A model generated the notes under the pieces. That model was not told the DNA's origin and ran no database searches. It saw nothing but the letters and a program-made list of their open reading frames with translations. Position numbers and translations under genes: made by a program. From positions 30,578 through 94,577 of the forward strand of contig JBAXTZ010000005.1 of NCBI GenBank assembly GCA_037129925.1: a stretch of 64,000 nucleotides of DNA. The letters are read 5' to 3'. Source of the DNA: JBAXTZ01 sp037129925 (GTDB taxonomy: Bacteria; Bacillota; Negativicutes; JBAXTZ01). Positions 24,562-34,622 of this stretch are shown here, piece after piece (position 1 is the first letter of the stretch; each line of letters starts with the position of its first letter).

Positions 24562-26267
24562 ACGTGCGTGAATTCAAACTTTGTCGAATCAAACAGCCCC
24601 TGTGCGGTCAACTTCAACTCCGGAATTACGGATAAACTCATAAAACTAAGACTGATAAAGGGATTGAATTCCGGGTGGATACCAAGCCGATAAGCAGCGT
24701 CTTCGACCAATGTTGTCGCAGTGATTACTTCCTCAGCGGATTTGTCGGACATTAATCCGGCAATCGGCAATGGTAATGAAGCGATAACCTCGCCGTTTTC
24801 CACCACTACAATTCCGCCCTGTTGAGCGGCTAAGGCATTGACGGCGAAAATAATATCGGCATCGTTAATTCCCAAAGCAATAATGTTGTGCGCGTCATGC
24901 GCTATCGATTGGGCGATAGCGCCTTTTTTTATGCCCAAACCGAATAAAAAACCGGCGGCAACTGCGCCGCTGCCGACGTGCCGTTCAACTGCCACGATTT
25001 TTGCGACATCTTGTAGCACATCAGTTTGAAACAATCCGTCCATTACTGGCAGAGCTATTGATTTAACTTTGGTATATACTTGAAAAGGGATTACTTCGAT
25101 TACTTTAGCGAAATCACCCAGCGCCGGAATCATCAGTTGCGCCGGATCGATGGGCGCGATATTCACAGTATTTGTCAAACCAGTAGCAGCCGGTACCGCA
25201 AGGATGGGTTCGATAAGTTTTCCTGAACGAACAACAATTTTGCCGGATTTAATTACCGTTTCCGGTACAAAATCCACCAAGTTGTTTAATATCAGAATAT
25301 CCGCAACATAACCCGGAGCCAACGCGCCGTTGCGGGGGATCCGATAGCAGTTGGCAGCGTTCAATGTGGCAATTATCAAGGCTTTTTCCGGTGCCAAGCC
25401 ATGCGCTACGGCTTCGGCAATAATATTGTTGATATGTCCGGCGGCGATGATATGGTGCGGACTGCGGTCGTCGGTGCAGAACAGGCAGCGGCGCAAACTA
25501 TAATCGTTGATAATCGGCAGCAAAGCTTTGAGGTTGTGACAGAAAGTGCCTTCGCGTATTTGAATATACATACCTTTGGCGAGTTTTTCTATTGCTTCGT
25601 CAACAAAAGCACATTCATGCTCGGTGCTAATACCACCGCAAAGATAGGCATTTAGCATTTTGCCATGTTCTTGCGGCGCATGTCCGTCGATGACTTTGTC
25701 TTCAGCTAACGCCAGCTTGGCAAGAACAGCGCTGTCTCCTTGCTGAACGCCTGGGTAATTCATAAATTCGCCAAGCCCCAGCACTCGCGGATGCTCAATA
25801 AATTTGCGCAAATCTTCGGCTGTCAAGGTTTGCGCGGCGGATTCAAAAATCGATGCGGGTACGCAGGACGGCAACATTACATAGGCATTTATCGGAAGCC
25901 CGGCAGTGCAATTTAACATATATTCGATACCATTCAGACCAGACACGTTTGCGATTTCATGCGGATCACAGATAACGGTAGTCGTGCCAAATGGTAGGAC
26001 CGTTCGTGTGAATTCTACGGGGTTGAGCGTGGAACTTTCGATATGAACGTGAGTGTCCCAAAAACCGGGAGTAATATATTTACCGCTACAGTCGATAATG
26101 TTTTCCGCATCATAATCGCCCCAGCCGATTATCCTTCCTGCGGAAACTGCCAAATCTACCGCCATCCATTCAGCAGTGAAAACATTAAAGACTTTGCCGT
26201 TTTTGAGTAATAAATCGGCTTTGGTTCGACCAGCAGCGGCTGAAATAGTATGACTCATGTTAGTCAT
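24558..26267 (-). CDS. ade: Adenine deaminase
   Basis: This 569-residue amidohydrolase converts adenine to hypoxanthine and ammonia. DTHVHIESSTLNP carries the metal-binding His pair, and FCTDDRSPHH and PHEIANVSG are characteristic of the bacterial Ade family. The length agrees with the family. The ATG at 26267 overlaps the end of the upstream phosphodiesterase gene by 8 bp; a second ATG at 26258 is a possible start. Together with guanine deaminase and a purine permease near 60-63 kb it forms a purine salvage set. Confidence 0.93.
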   Translation of the reverse strand: MTNMSHTISAAAGRTKADLLLKNGKVFNVFTAEWMAVDLAVSAGRIIGWGDYDAENIIDCSGKYITPGFWDTHVHIESSTLNPVEFTRTVLPFGTTTVICDPHEIANVSGLNGIEYMLNCTAGLPINAYVMLPSCVPASIFESAAQTLTAEDLRKFIEHPRVLGLGEFMNYPGVQQGDSAVLAKLALAEDKVIDGHAPQEHGKMLNAYLCGGISTEHECAFVDEAIEKLAKGMYIQIREGTFCHNLKALLPIINDYSLRRCLFCTDDRSPHHIIAAGHINNIIAEAVAHGLAPEKALIIATLNAANCYRIPRNGALAPGYVADILILNNLVDFVPETVIKSGKIVVRSGKLIEPILAVPAATGLTNTVNIAPIDPAQLMIPALGDFAKVIEVIPFQVYTKVKSIALPVMDGLFQTDVLQDVAKIVAVERHVGSGAVAAGFLFGLGIKKGAIAQSIAHDAHNIIALGINDADIIFAVNALAAQQGGIVVVENGEVIASLPLPIAGLMSDKSAEEVITATTLVEDAAYRLGIHPEFNPFISLSFMSLSVIPELKLTAQGLFDSTKFEFTHV

Positions 26268-27336
26268 AGACTACATCCGTGCCGGTATAAAAAGGTTTAT
26301 TTTTTGGGTTAGTATCCGGAGCCGGCAGTTTGATTCCCAATTCAGCAAGTACTTTACGGGCGACACTGGGGCGGTCAGTAATCATTCCATCTACGCCCAT
26401 AGTAATCATTTGCCGCATAACGTCGGGATTGTTGATAGTATAAGGAACGACCCGCATTCCGAAATCGTGCGCCTCTTTTATCAACGCCGGAGTAAGTTCG
26501 GTATAGTAAGGAGTAATAACGTCGGCTTTGATAGCATGAGCGGCTTTCACGTAATCGCCGTTAAAAGTCTTGATGTCCAATCCCGCCATCCATGGCGATG
26601 GCTGCTTGCGATTCAGCCATAGATAACGACCTTCGTCGCCTTCTTCGTTCCATTGCGGTTGTTCAGCGGTAAGCGCAACTGTCGGGATACTCGGGTCAAT
26701 TTCTTTCATTATTTTGATAGTGCGCCAGTCGAATGACTGAAGCATTACCCGATCTTGCATATTGTATTTACGCACCAGAGCGTAAAACTTGATTACCCAT
26801 TCGTAAGGGTCAGGGTTGAGCGGATTGACTGGGTAGCAATAGGACTTGGTCTCGATGTTCAGGTGGACATCGCTATTACCCCAAGCCTGTACGAGTTGAA
26901 AAACTTCCTCGAGTGAGCAGAGGCGTGCACCCGGGCACTCTTTTTGAGTTTTTCCGTGCGCCTCATAATAACCGAAAGGTGCAAAAGGACTCATACTCCT
27001 CAAGTCAAATTTCTTGAGCTCCGCAAAATCCCAGGTGCGAATGTCCGGCATTTCATTAAAAGTCAAAAAATCACCCCAAGCATTGTGCGCCAAAAAGTAT
27101 TGGATGTGATTGTCGTGACGAATTACGATAACGCCATCTTTGGTAATTTGCATATCCATTTCTAAGGTAGTAACGCCGATTGCCATAGCGTAAGCGAAGG
27201 CTTGCAAGGTGTTTTCCGGGCGGGCGTCACGACCGCCACGATGGGCTTGAAGATCAAAACCGGTTGGAAGTTTTGCAAAAGCCGTTGCCGATAATAGCGC
27301 AAGCACAATAACGAGCAGGACTAACGATTTCTTCAT
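26260..27336 (-). CDS. Secreted glycerophosphodiester phosphodiesterase
   Basis: This 358-residue protein has a signal peptide (ATAFA) and a GDPD TIM barrel. AHRGGRDARPENTLQAF and LEMDMQITKDGVIVIRHD contain the catalytic His and the metal-binding Glu/Asp. It should release glycerol-3-phosphate from phospholipid headgroups outside the cytoplasmic membrane. The ATG follows gaggtga. It is likely co-transcribed with ade downstream. Confidence 0.9.
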   Translation of the reverse strand: MKKSLVLLVIVLALLSATAFAKLPTGFDLQAHRGGRDARPENTLQAFAYAMAIGVTTLEMDMQITKDGVIVIRHDNHIQYFLAHNAWGDFLTFNEMPDIRTWDFAELKKFDLRSMSPFAPFGYYEAHGKTQKECPGARLCSLEEVFQLVQAWGNSDVHLNIETKSYCYPVNPLNPDPYEWVIKFYALVRKYNMQDRVMLQSFDWRTIKIMKEIDPSIPTVALTAEQPQWNEEGDEGRYLWLNRKQPSPWMAGLDIKTFNGDYVKAAHAIKADVITPYYTELTPALIKEAHDFGMRVVPYTINNPDVMRQMITMGVDGMITDRPSVARKVLAELGIKLPAPDTNPKNKPFYTGTDVVYD

Positions 27337-27381
27337 AGTAAAATCACCTCAAAAACTTTTGTATTATACTATTCGACACAT

Positions 27382-28770
27382 TCAGCAGTTCTCCTGCTTG
27401 GCGGCGCGTTTTCGTTCGTTAATGTCCGTTACCATTTGGCGGTGTAACGCAGCTGAAATTGGATATTTGCGCATGATGAAGAAGGCGATGATTAGTAGCA
27501 ACGGCGGAATGACCCCAATGAGTAACTTGATAGTTATTAACGACGAATAAGATTGGGCTTGATTGGGAATGTATCCGCCGATTTCGAGAGCAAAGCCACA
27601 GGCAACGCCGGCAATCGCTGCAGAAATTTTAAACAACATATTGAATATTCCAAATAGTAACCCGTCACAGCGGATGCCGGTTTTCCACTCCGAATACTCA
27701 ACAGTGTCCGGTAACATCGACCAGGGATTTAGAGTTACTGCCGTCCAACCGATGCCGGCATTTAGCAAGATTAATATCAAACACACCGAGTGTAATTGAT
27801 CGAAAAATATTAGTATGAAAAAATTTAGCGCCAAATACAGCGTTCCCCAACGCATCCAAAATAGCTTGCCAAATTTTGCAGATATTTTTGCAGCTAGCGG
27901 CATAAAGATAATCGTCATCAGGAAGATTGCTAAAAAACCGATAGATTTAAAAGACTCGCTAGTCATCTGCCAACCGAAAAAACTGTCGCTTTGTTGCCAA
28001 AAAACATACCGCGCGTAATAGTTGACAGCGTTACAAAGAATTCCGATGGCGGTGAATTGCAGAAAAGTCGCCGATACGAATCGCTGGTATGGTTTGTTAA
28101 CAACCAGTACTTTCCATACTTGACGGAAGGTGAACCGTTGATGGACGTTTGTATTAGTACTTTCTTTTACCGTCAAAAAGCAAATAAGAATAAGAACGGC
28201 GGCGGAAAAGCCAAAAATCATTCCTACTGAGCGATAGCCGGCTAAACCATTGCCAAAATATTCGACTAATGGTGTGAATGCGGCCGACGCCAAAATCATA
28301 CCGACCGTTGATAGAATCATTCGATATACTGTGATGCTGTTACGTTCTTCGCTACTTGTAGTCATGGCGGCCGTTAGTGATGTATAGGGAATATTAATAA
28401 CCGAAATCATTGTACATAATAATGTATAGGTGATTGCGGCATAGACCGGCTTAATGTTGGCTGGTAGCGCCGGACCGTAAAACAGCATCGCAAAAGCAAG
28501 TCCGAATGGTATGGCAAACCACAACAAAAATGGCCGCTTACTGCCCCAGCGGGTGTGGACTTTGTCAGAATAGTAACCAAAAAAAGGATCAAATATTCCA
28601 TCCCATAATTTGGCAGACAACATTATTAATCCGGCTGTTGCCGGTGAGATACCGAAAACGTCAGTCAGATAGAACAACAAAAACAACCACGGCGGTTGAT
28701 AGACCAAGTTTCCACCCAAATCGCCCAGCCCATAGCCAATTTTTCGCCAGACCGGCAGTTTTTTCGTCAT
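27382..28770 (-). CDS. GPH-family sugar:cation symporter (MelB/XynB-like)
   Basis: The protein is 462 residues from ATG 28770 (aggag five bp upstream; GTG 28776 is too close to that site). Twelve helices are predicted. The first cytoplasmic region, KIGYGLGDLGGNLVYQ, and KLWDGIFDPFFGYYSDKVHTRWGSKRPFLL are the canonical GPH motifs. It imports a glycoside or pentoside with a cation; the sugar is not predictable. It is the first gene of the minus-strand group ending in ade. Confidence 0.87.
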   Translation of the reverse strand: MTKKLPVWRKIGYGLGDLGGNLVYQPPWLFLLFYLTDVFGISPATAGLIMLSAKLWDGIFDPFFGYYSDKVHTRWGSKRPFLLWFAIPFGLAFAMLFYGPALPANIKPVYAAITYTLLCTMISVINIPYTSLTAAMTTSSEERNSITVYRMILSTVGMILASAAFTPLVEYFGNGLAGYRSVGMIFGFSAAVLILICFLTVKESTNTNVHQRFTFRQVWKVLVVNKPYQRFVSATFLQFTAIGILCNAVNYYARYVFWQQSDSFFGWQMTSESFKSIGFLAIFLMTIIFMPLAAKISAKFGKLFWMRWGTLYLALNFFILIFFDQLHSVCLILILLNAGIGWTAVTLNPWSMLPDTVEYSEWKTGIRCDGLLFGIFNMLFKISAAIAGVACGFALEIGGYIPNQAQSYSSLITIKLLIGVIPPLLLIIAFFIMRKYPISAALHRQMVTDINERKRAAKQENC

Positions 28771-28839
28771 AACCACTCCTAAATGTGATAATATAGTCGC
28801 AGTATAACAAAAGAAAACCGATTTATACAGGGGGCTGGC

Positions 28840-29445
28840 GTGGAATTATTTTCTTATGATAGAGTGCTGCATAAAATTAAAACTGCTTTTAGTATAATCG
28901 AGTCCGGGCAGCGTTACTGCATTGCAATCGATGGCTGCGGCGGTTCCGGGAAGAGTACTTTTGCTGAAAAAATCGCAACGCTAGACGAGCGGGTGAAAGT
29001 AATTCACGTTGACGATTTATATTTACCGAGCAATCAACGCGCCAACTGTAAAAACTCCGTCGTCCACATTGGTGGCAGTTATGATTTGGAGCGGCTGCTT
29101 ACGCAGATTATTACTCCATATCGGCAGGGTTTACCGGCACGCTATCAAAAATACAACTGGGTTGAAGATGAATTGGTTGAATGGGATGAAATTATGCCTG
29201 GTCAACTGCTGGTAATCGAAGGGGTGTATTCATTGCACCGGCAGCTACGCGGTAGTTATGAATGTACAATCTGGGTGGATTGCCCGCGCGAAGAGCGATT
29301 GCGTCGCGGTATCGAGCGCGATGGTGAGGCTTTGCGTGATTTTTGGGAAAATGAATGGATGCCACTCGAAGATGAGTATCTAATCACGATGCAACCGCGG
29401 CATTGTGCTGATTACGTCATCGACGGCACGAACGAATACCGCTAA
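28840..29445 (+). CDS. Uridine kinase-like P-loop phosphotransferase
   Basis: The protein is 201 residues from GTG 28840 with ggggg upstream. Walker A is GCGGSGKST, followed by VIHVDDLYLPSNQR, GSYDLERL and VIEGVYSLHRQL, the pattern of the uridine/panthothenate kinase-like family (Udk/PRK fold). It probably phosphorylates a nucleoside or other small hydroxyl substrate. It is divergent from the GPH transporter gene. The substrate is not certain. Confidence 0.8.
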   Translation: MELFSYDRVLHKIKTAFSIIESGQRYCIAIDGCGGSGKSTFAEKIATLDERVKVIHVDDLYLPSNQRANCKNSVVHIGGSYDLERLLTQIITPYRQGLPARYQKYNWVEDELVEWDEIMPGQLLVIEGVYSLHRQLRGSYECTIWVDCPREERLRRGIERDGEALRDFWENEWMPLEDEYLITMQPRHCADYVIDGTNEYR

Positions 29446-29468
29446 TCGACAGCGCTGTTAGGAGATAT

Positions 29469-30803
29469 ATGAATCACCGGTTATTTTGGACGGCTCTGAT
29501 AGTAGTCGTTGTTTTGCTGTCTCCGGTGGTGGCATCGGCACATATGGAGCATATGCTAATCAGCTACTATGCTTTGTTTCAGGATTTCTATGGGCAAAAA
29601 GTAGTCGTCGAACCACTGGACGAGTTTGCCTATGAGGAGCGGGAGAAAATTGCCGCGGCAATCGGCAATGCCGATAATTGGAGTAGCACACATTTTGCTA
29701 ATTATCGTCATGTACCGATACAATTGCTAGTTAATCTGAAAAAAACTTCTTCGATGCGTGCGGGTAATGCACTGCTCGATGCAATCCGCGTTAATCATAA
29801 GTATTTTGGTGGATGGTACGTTCAACGAGCATCAACGGATTACTATATTGATGCTACGGCACAAATTACCGAACTCGCGGATTATTCTAATAATTATTAC
29901 GGTTACCACGCCGATTTGCCGTTCTTTCGCATCAAAACGGGTGATGAAGTCGATGCGCTTGATGTTTTGTGCACGGCAGCCGAAATACCCGATTGCGGGT
30001 TGGATGGTGGTTTGTGGGAAGATAGCGCCAGCCAGTATGCTTCGCTGTACGGTTTGGGTAATATGCCGTTTGGTGAAAAGCGCGAAAGCGGACAGCGCGC
30101 GTCGTTTCATGCGCCGATGTACTATAATGATTTTTTGACAGCGCTGTATCCCACGGCACAAGCGCCTTATGCTTTTTATCGGATAAAGACATTGCGTGAA
30201 GTCGCCAAGATTGCCTTTGAAACCGGTCATCCCTATTGGGGCTACCACTTCGCCGGGTTAGCGTTGCACTATATCGAAGATAGCACTTTCCCCTATCACG
30301 TAAAAATGCTACCTGGTCACAGTGATTTTGAAGTGACAGTTGCTGCTTTAGCTGAAATTTCCGGAACCGGTAAACAATTGCGACAAATTATCGATTTGAC
30401 ATTAACTGAGCACTTTTTATTAGAATTCTATATTAGCTCGCGATTGATTGCTGATTGGAATAATGATGGCGCGGGACGGTTTTCGTTAAGTTGTGCTAAT
30501 CCAAAGTATGATATTAAGCAAAGCTACAATGATGAACTACCGAAGGTTTTTTTGGCTCGAAGCGCGGCTGAAGAAGCCGAAGCCTATTCCTTGTTGCTGG
30601 ACGATATGACTGATGTCGAGTACGCGCAGAGCGTACTAAATGACCGGGTCGCCAAGTTTGATAAAAAATTCGATGATATATGGAATTTACAGGATAAATC
30701 AGCGATGAACAGGCTGGACAGCCTATGTTGTAAGTTACTCGGGCAATCCGGAGCGGCTGCGCGGAACTTTATGCAGGGAATAACGATTTTGCACCCGAAC
30801 TAA
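29469..30803 (+). CDS. Exported protein resembling zinc-dependent phospholipase C / S1-P1 nuclease
   Basis: This 444-residue protein has a signal peptide (VVASA) followed directly by a His-rich start (HMEHM) and later GYHFAGLALHYIEDSTFPYHVKML. The H-x3-D-x2-F-P-x-H layout resembles the zinc ligands of the phospholipase C/P1 nuclease fold. The ATG follows aggagat. If the resemblance holds it hydrolyses phospholipids or nucleic acids outside the cell; I am only moderately sure. Confidence 0.5.
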   Translation: MNHRLFWTALIVVVVLLSPVVASAHMEHMLISYYALFQDFYGQKVVVEPLDEFAYEEREKIAAAIGNADNWSSTHFANYRHVPIQLLVNLKKTSSMRAGNALLDAIRVNHKYFGGWYVQRASTDYYIDATAQITELADYSNNYYGYHADLPFFRIKTGDEVDALDVLCTAAEIPDCGLDGGLWEDSASQYASLYGLGNMPFGEKRESGQRASFHAPMYYNDFLTALYPTAQAPYAFYRIKTLREVAKIAFETGHPYWGYHFAGLALHYIEDSTFPYHVKMLPGHSDFEVTVAALAEISGTGKQLRQIIDLTLTEHFLLEFYISSRLIADWNNDGAGRFSLSCANPKYDIKQSYNDELPKVFLARSAAEEAEAYSLLLDDMTDVEYAQSVLNDRVAKFDKKFDDIWNLQDKSAMNRLDSLCCKLLGQSGAAARNFMQGITILHPN

Positions 30804-30872
30804 GTTATTGTTTTTTATTGCTAAAGAATGTGGTAAAATCACTTGTATAATAATGCTAGAGGTTGAAAATAA

Positions 30873-32000
30873 ATGAAAAAAGTTGCATTGCTGTTCATCC
30901 TGATTATGTTGTTGGCGGCTACCAGTCAAGCCGAGCGACTGCAAGTCTTGGGTAGTGCGCTGGTATACAACAATAATACTGACCAAGCCTTTCTTGATGC
31001 CAAAGCCGACGCGCTTCGCAAGGGGATTGAGCAAGAAATCGGTGTGCTGGTGGATAGTAAGAGCGTTGTCGTTAACGGACTATTGTTAAGCGATGAGATT
31101 AAAACCAAGGCACTCGGTTATGTTTCGATAATCTCGATTGACAATAAACAGCGGAGTGGTGACGTCTTTTATGTTACGCTGACAGCGGATTTTTCCGCCG
31201 ACAAGATTAAGGCAACGGCTGATGATTTGGCGTCGCGGCTGGCGCAAATCCGTCAGGAGCGGAGTAAAATTATAGTAGCCGTCACCGGAATGACAACCGG
31301 TGGTATGAGCGTTTTTGACATCAATAACTATTTGGCGGAGAAGTTACGTTTGCAAGGATTCGCGGTGGTTAGCGACGACAAGATTATGCAATATATTGAA
31401 AACAACTATAAAACATTGTCAGATATTAAAATCAATAACGCGGTGCGCAAATTGGCCGAGCAGGATTTCAAGGCGCAGACAATTTTGCGGGGGAGTATTA
31501 AGACGGTTCGCGTGAGCAAAGACTTGAATAACAATTGGTACACTGCTGTCGTTCGGCCGAGTTTGCAAATCATTCGGACTGATAGCGACGATGTCGATCC
31601 GTTTAGTCAATATATCACTGCCTCCGCCGGGAGCGCCGCAGATGCTGAAGGTTTGGCATGGGAACAAGCCTTAAACAAATCCGCGCAAGAACTAGGCAAC
31701 CGGGTGGTCGAAACAGTGCAAGACAATCAATACGATGGCGACAACATGAATGATTATTTATTTCGATTTCAGGCGCTTTCTAGCGCCCAAAGAAATGCTA
31801 TCGTTATTGTCTTTGAGCAAAACGGTTGCGCGATATTAAACGAAACAGTTACTGCCAGCGGCGATTATGTTTTTTACGTTGAAACGGCAAAAAAATTATC
31901 GACGGTCAAAAGCATTTTGACGCAAAACCTGGCGCTCAAAGAGCTTCCCGGCAGTGACGACCTAGGCGCTAAAACCACCGTGTACGCTGTTGGTGGTTGA
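30873..32000 (+). CDS. Exported protein with FlgT/LPP20-like N-terminal domain
   Basis: This 375-residue protein has a signal peptide (TSQA). The mature start LQVLGSALVYNNNTDQAFLDAKADALRKGIEQ is the pattern of FlgT-N/LPP20-like domains found in outer-membrane-associated proteins. A middle alpha/beta region (about 115-220) resembles the CsgG-type fold. The next gene starts 3 bp after this stop and its product has the same N-terminal logic, so the two are probably partners. Possibly lipoprotein or secretion assembly; the function is unknown. Confidence 0.6.
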   Translation: MKKVALLFILIMLLAATSQAERLQVLGSALVYNNNTDQAFLDAKADALRKGIEQEIGVLVDSKSVVVNGLLLSDEIKTKALGYVSIISIDNKQRSGDVFYVTLTADFSADKIKATADDLASRLAQIRQERSKIIVAVTGMTTGGMSVFDINNYLAEKLRLQGFAVVSDDKIMQYIENNYKTLSDIKINNAVRKLAEQDFKAQTILRGSIKTVRVSKDLNNNWYTAVVRPSLQIIRTDSDDVDPFSQYITASAGSAADAEGLAWEQALNKSAQELGNRVVETVQDNQYDGDNMNDYLFRFQALSSAQRNAIVIVFEQNGCAILNETVTASGDYVFYVETAKKLSTVKSILTQNLALKELPGSDDLGAKTTVYAVGG

Positions 32001-32002
32001 GC

Positions 32003-32947
32003 ATGGTTATCAATATGAGAATTGCAAAAAAAATGATATATTTGCTGATAGCATTATTGCTGTTCGGCAACTCTGTGTTTGCGGACAGCAATTTGCAAAC
32101 AGTCAAGTCCGGCGGGCAGGCAACTATTGTCAAAGGTGATCAAAAAACAGCGCTGACCGCTGCATTGTTCGATGCCCAAAAGACCGCGGTGATTAAAGCT
32201 GCCAATATGATTATTGACCAAAATGATGATCAAGCGGCGCTTATGGATTACCTGGTAAACAACTATCAGTTATTCGTGGTCGATAAACCGATTATTATCA
32301 GTCAGGAACAGTCCGGCGCTACGCTATATGTTGTAGCAAAAATTCAAGTAGATACCAATAGTTTACAACTGGCAATAAAAGAGCAAATAAAAAAAATCAA
32401 CACGGCGCTAAAAACCACTGCTAACACCAAGGCCAATGTCGCGCTAGTTCTGCGAATCAATGGCACTACTTTGCTGAGCGAGGATGACGCGGTAGCTATA
32501 GTACAAAGCAGTTATCAGGAAAATCTGCGGACAAGTGGAATAATCGTCGTAAGTGCCGACTCGGCCAACAATATTGCGCTATCCGAATCGGGCGAATCGA
32601 AGTCCGAATTTCTAGCGCAGATTTTGACACTGGCACATGCCAATCCCGGCTGGACTTATTTAGACGTCGGTCAAATCAATCTTAGCCTAAGCAAAACATT
32701 AAACGGTTATCAAGCAGTTGCCGATGTTGAAATGTTGCTGTATGACAACAAAAAACAGACAGTAATCAAAAAATATTATGAACAATATCGTTATTCAGCG
32801 CGAACGATGCAATTTACCGAAATCGGTGTACTAACAAAATTGGCAAACAGCGGAAGCAAAAGTTTAGCCGAAGATCTGACGGAATATTATTTGACAGTGT
32901 TGCAAGCGAGTAGTCAAGTAGAGATAGGTGAGGTAGTAGTCAAGTAG
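32003..32947 (+). CDS. Exported protein, paralogue-like partner of the upstream gene
   Basis: The product is 314 residues from ATG 32003 (ggtgg upstream; TTG 31997 overlaps the previous stop). The signal peptide ends at VFA, and QTVKSGGQATIVKGDQKTALTAALFDAQKTAVIKAA recalls the upstream protein: a short strand, then an Ala-rich helix. The last codons and stop lie inside a 26-bp duplication (32911-32976). The function is unknown. Confidence 0.6.
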   Translation: MVINMRIAKKMIYLLIALLLFGNSVFADSNLQTVKSGGQATIVKGDQKTALTAALFDAQKTAVIKAANMIIDQNDDQAALMDYLVNNYQLFVVDKPIIISQEQSGATLYVVAKIQVDTNSLQLAIKEQIKKINTALKTTANTKANVALVLRINGTTLLSEDDAVAIVQSSYQENLRTSGIIVVSADSANNIALSESGESKSEFLAQILTLAHANPGWTYLDVGQINLSLSKTLNGYQAVADVEMLLYDNKKQTVIKKYYEQYRYSARTMQFTEIGVLTKLANSGSKSLAEDLTEYYLTVLQASSQVEIGEVVVK

Positions 32948-32976
32948 AGATAGGTGAGGTAGTAGTCAAGTAGAGA
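32911..32976 (+). repeat. 26-bp tandem duplication spanning a stop codon
   Basis: The 26-bp unit beginning tagtcaagtagagatagg occurs at 32911-32936 and 32937-32962, with 14 bp of a third copy to 32976. The gene's TAG falls in the second copy. Confidence 0.95.
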
Positions 32977-33006
32977 CCCTTGACCACTTACAAACTGGGA
33001 GAGAAG

Positions 33007-34536
33007 ATGAAAAGCAAAAAAAGTCAACTGACGACTCTGGTTGTACTAATAGCCCTTTTCGCTAACTTCATGCCGATTGCGACAGCAATGTCGCGGACGG
33101 CGCCTGCACCTTGGGCGATAGCGGTAACCGGAGCGCCGCCCAATGCTAGTGTAAATGTCAAACCCACAGGAACTGACGACGTAATATACAATGTCCAAAC
33201 TGATGCTAACGGAGCTGGACAAATTCAGGTTCATACGCCTTGTGATCAAGCATTTATTGACAAATTTGCCCAACGTTTATACATCAATCACCCGCCGGAT
33301 TGGGTAAATCATTTAGTTAAGCAGGGTGCAGGCGGCACCTTTAAACCGGGTGTCAGCCCTACCAACAGTTTTACGTTGCGAATCGACGTTGCTAAACGCA
33401 CTTACGTTTTGCTAGATACCAACAATTATGACGATACTAATATCATCGCTGCTACAAAAACTGCTAATGCAAATTCCAAGGGTGTAGAAGCGGGCTGGGC
33501 AATAGTTGTAATCGGAGCGCCGGCAAACGCCAGCGTGAATATTAAGCCAGTTGGGAACGATTCGGTAGTCTACAACGTCCAAACTGATGCTAAAGGCACC
33601 GGGCAGATGCAGGTGAAAACGCCTTGCGATCAAGCCTTTATTGATAATTTGCCACAAAATCTGCATATCAATTATCCGCCGGACTGGATAAACCATTTGC
33701 CAAAACACGCCAGTGGGGATACCTTTCAGTCAGGCGTTAGCTCGCCAAAAAACTTCACGTTGCGTGTCGATGTTGCCAAGAACAGCTACAATCTGCTCAA
33801 TACCAACGACCTTCGCGATACAAATACGATTCCCGCCACGAACACTCCTTCCAACACAAATATTCCGGCTACGTCAGGCGGTTCTGAAAGTTCAGCCAAT
33901 ATTATAGCCGGTCTGTTCAACACCATTGGTGCCGCGCAATCGGGCGATAGCGTTACATATCGCTCACAAATGTTGATGTTGAAACTATCTATTGCAACCA
34001 AACTATTTGGCTCGGCGCTGATTGATGTAGCCCGGGCTTGGAATATGGATGCTGACAAAATTGCCGCAGTTGACCTTGCGGCTAAGAAGGCTCGGGAAAA
34101 ACCGGATGATTCCAAAGCTCAAGCCGAGTATCTTGAATCGACTAAGCGCTTAAATGATCAAGTAAAGGCTCGCGTTGAAAAAGCCGAAAAAGATAATGAA
34201 CAAGCCAGCGACGCGCTAAAAGCAGCCATTCGTAATGCTGAAATCCAAAAGGGTATTGCATGGTTGATTAACGCCTCGGCGGTGCCAGACGCCGTGGTAT
34301 TGGTTAGCGATGCTTATAAGATTGTCAACGATCCGAATGTCAGCTGGATTGAAAAAATATTCCGTGGCGGTCAAGTGCTATATACCGCATACGCGATAAA
34401 AAAAGCCATTGATGAACAGAGTGCGTTGCTAACTACTTATAGCGACTATATGGACAAATTCCGCGCTACTCAGGATATTCCCAAGCCCAGTGATAATGAA
34501 ATCAAGCAAGTGGCAAAGGATATGCAGAAGGGGTAG
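33007..34536 (+). CDS. Exported protein with two ~120-residue tandem repeats and a helical C-terminus
   Basis: The product is 509 residues from ATG 33007 (ggagagaag; the TTG at 32980 lacks a site). After the signal peptide, two homologous units follow: about 36-150 and 162-280, each with WAI-V-GAP-NASVN-KP, YNVQTDA-G-GQ, TPCDQAFID and PPDW-NHL. A helical, charged segment (about 295-500) ends the protein. It is probably periplasmic or surface located. I do not recognise the family, and the repeats are not named in my knowledge. Confidence 0.6.
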   Translation: MKSKKSQLTTLVVLIALFANFMPIATAMSRTAPAPWAIAVTGAPPNASVNVKPTGTDDVIYNVQTDANGAGQIQVHTPCDQAFIDKFAQRLYINHPPDWVNHLVKQGAGGTFKPGVSPTNSFTLRIDVAKRTYVLLDTNNYDDTNIIAATKTANANSKGVEAGWAIVVIGAPANASVNIKPVGNDSVVYNVQTDAKGTGQMQVKTPCDQAFIDNLPQNLHINYPPDWINHLPKHASGDTFQSGVSSPKNFTLRVDVAKNSYNLLNTNDLRDTNTIPATNTPSNTNIPATSGGSESSANIIAGLFNTIGAAQSGDSVTYRSQMLMLKLSIATKLFGSALIDVARAWNMDADKIAAVDLAAKKAREKPDDSKAQAEYLESTKRLNDQVKARVEKAEKDNEQASDALKAAIRNAEIQKGIAWLINASAVPDAVVLVSDAYKIVNDPNVSWIEKIFRGGQVLYTAYAIKKAIDEQSALLTTYSDYMDKFRATQDIPKPSDNEIKQVAKDMQKG

Positions 34537-34606
34537 ATCTTAGGAATTAGGGGCTAGGGCATAGGGGTTAGAGATTAGGGAACAGGGTGTAGAGTACAGG
34601 GTGAAA
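34537..34606 (+). repeat. Degenerate heptamer tract (NNNNTAG/NNNNCAG)
   Basis: Ten 7-bp units follow one another directly after the stop codon: atcttag, gaattag, gggctag, ggcatag, gggttag, agattag, ggaacag, ggtgtag, agtacag, ggtgaaa. All but the last end in TAG or CAG. Confidence 0.85.
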
Positions 34607-34622
34607 GTTGAAATTACGAGTA

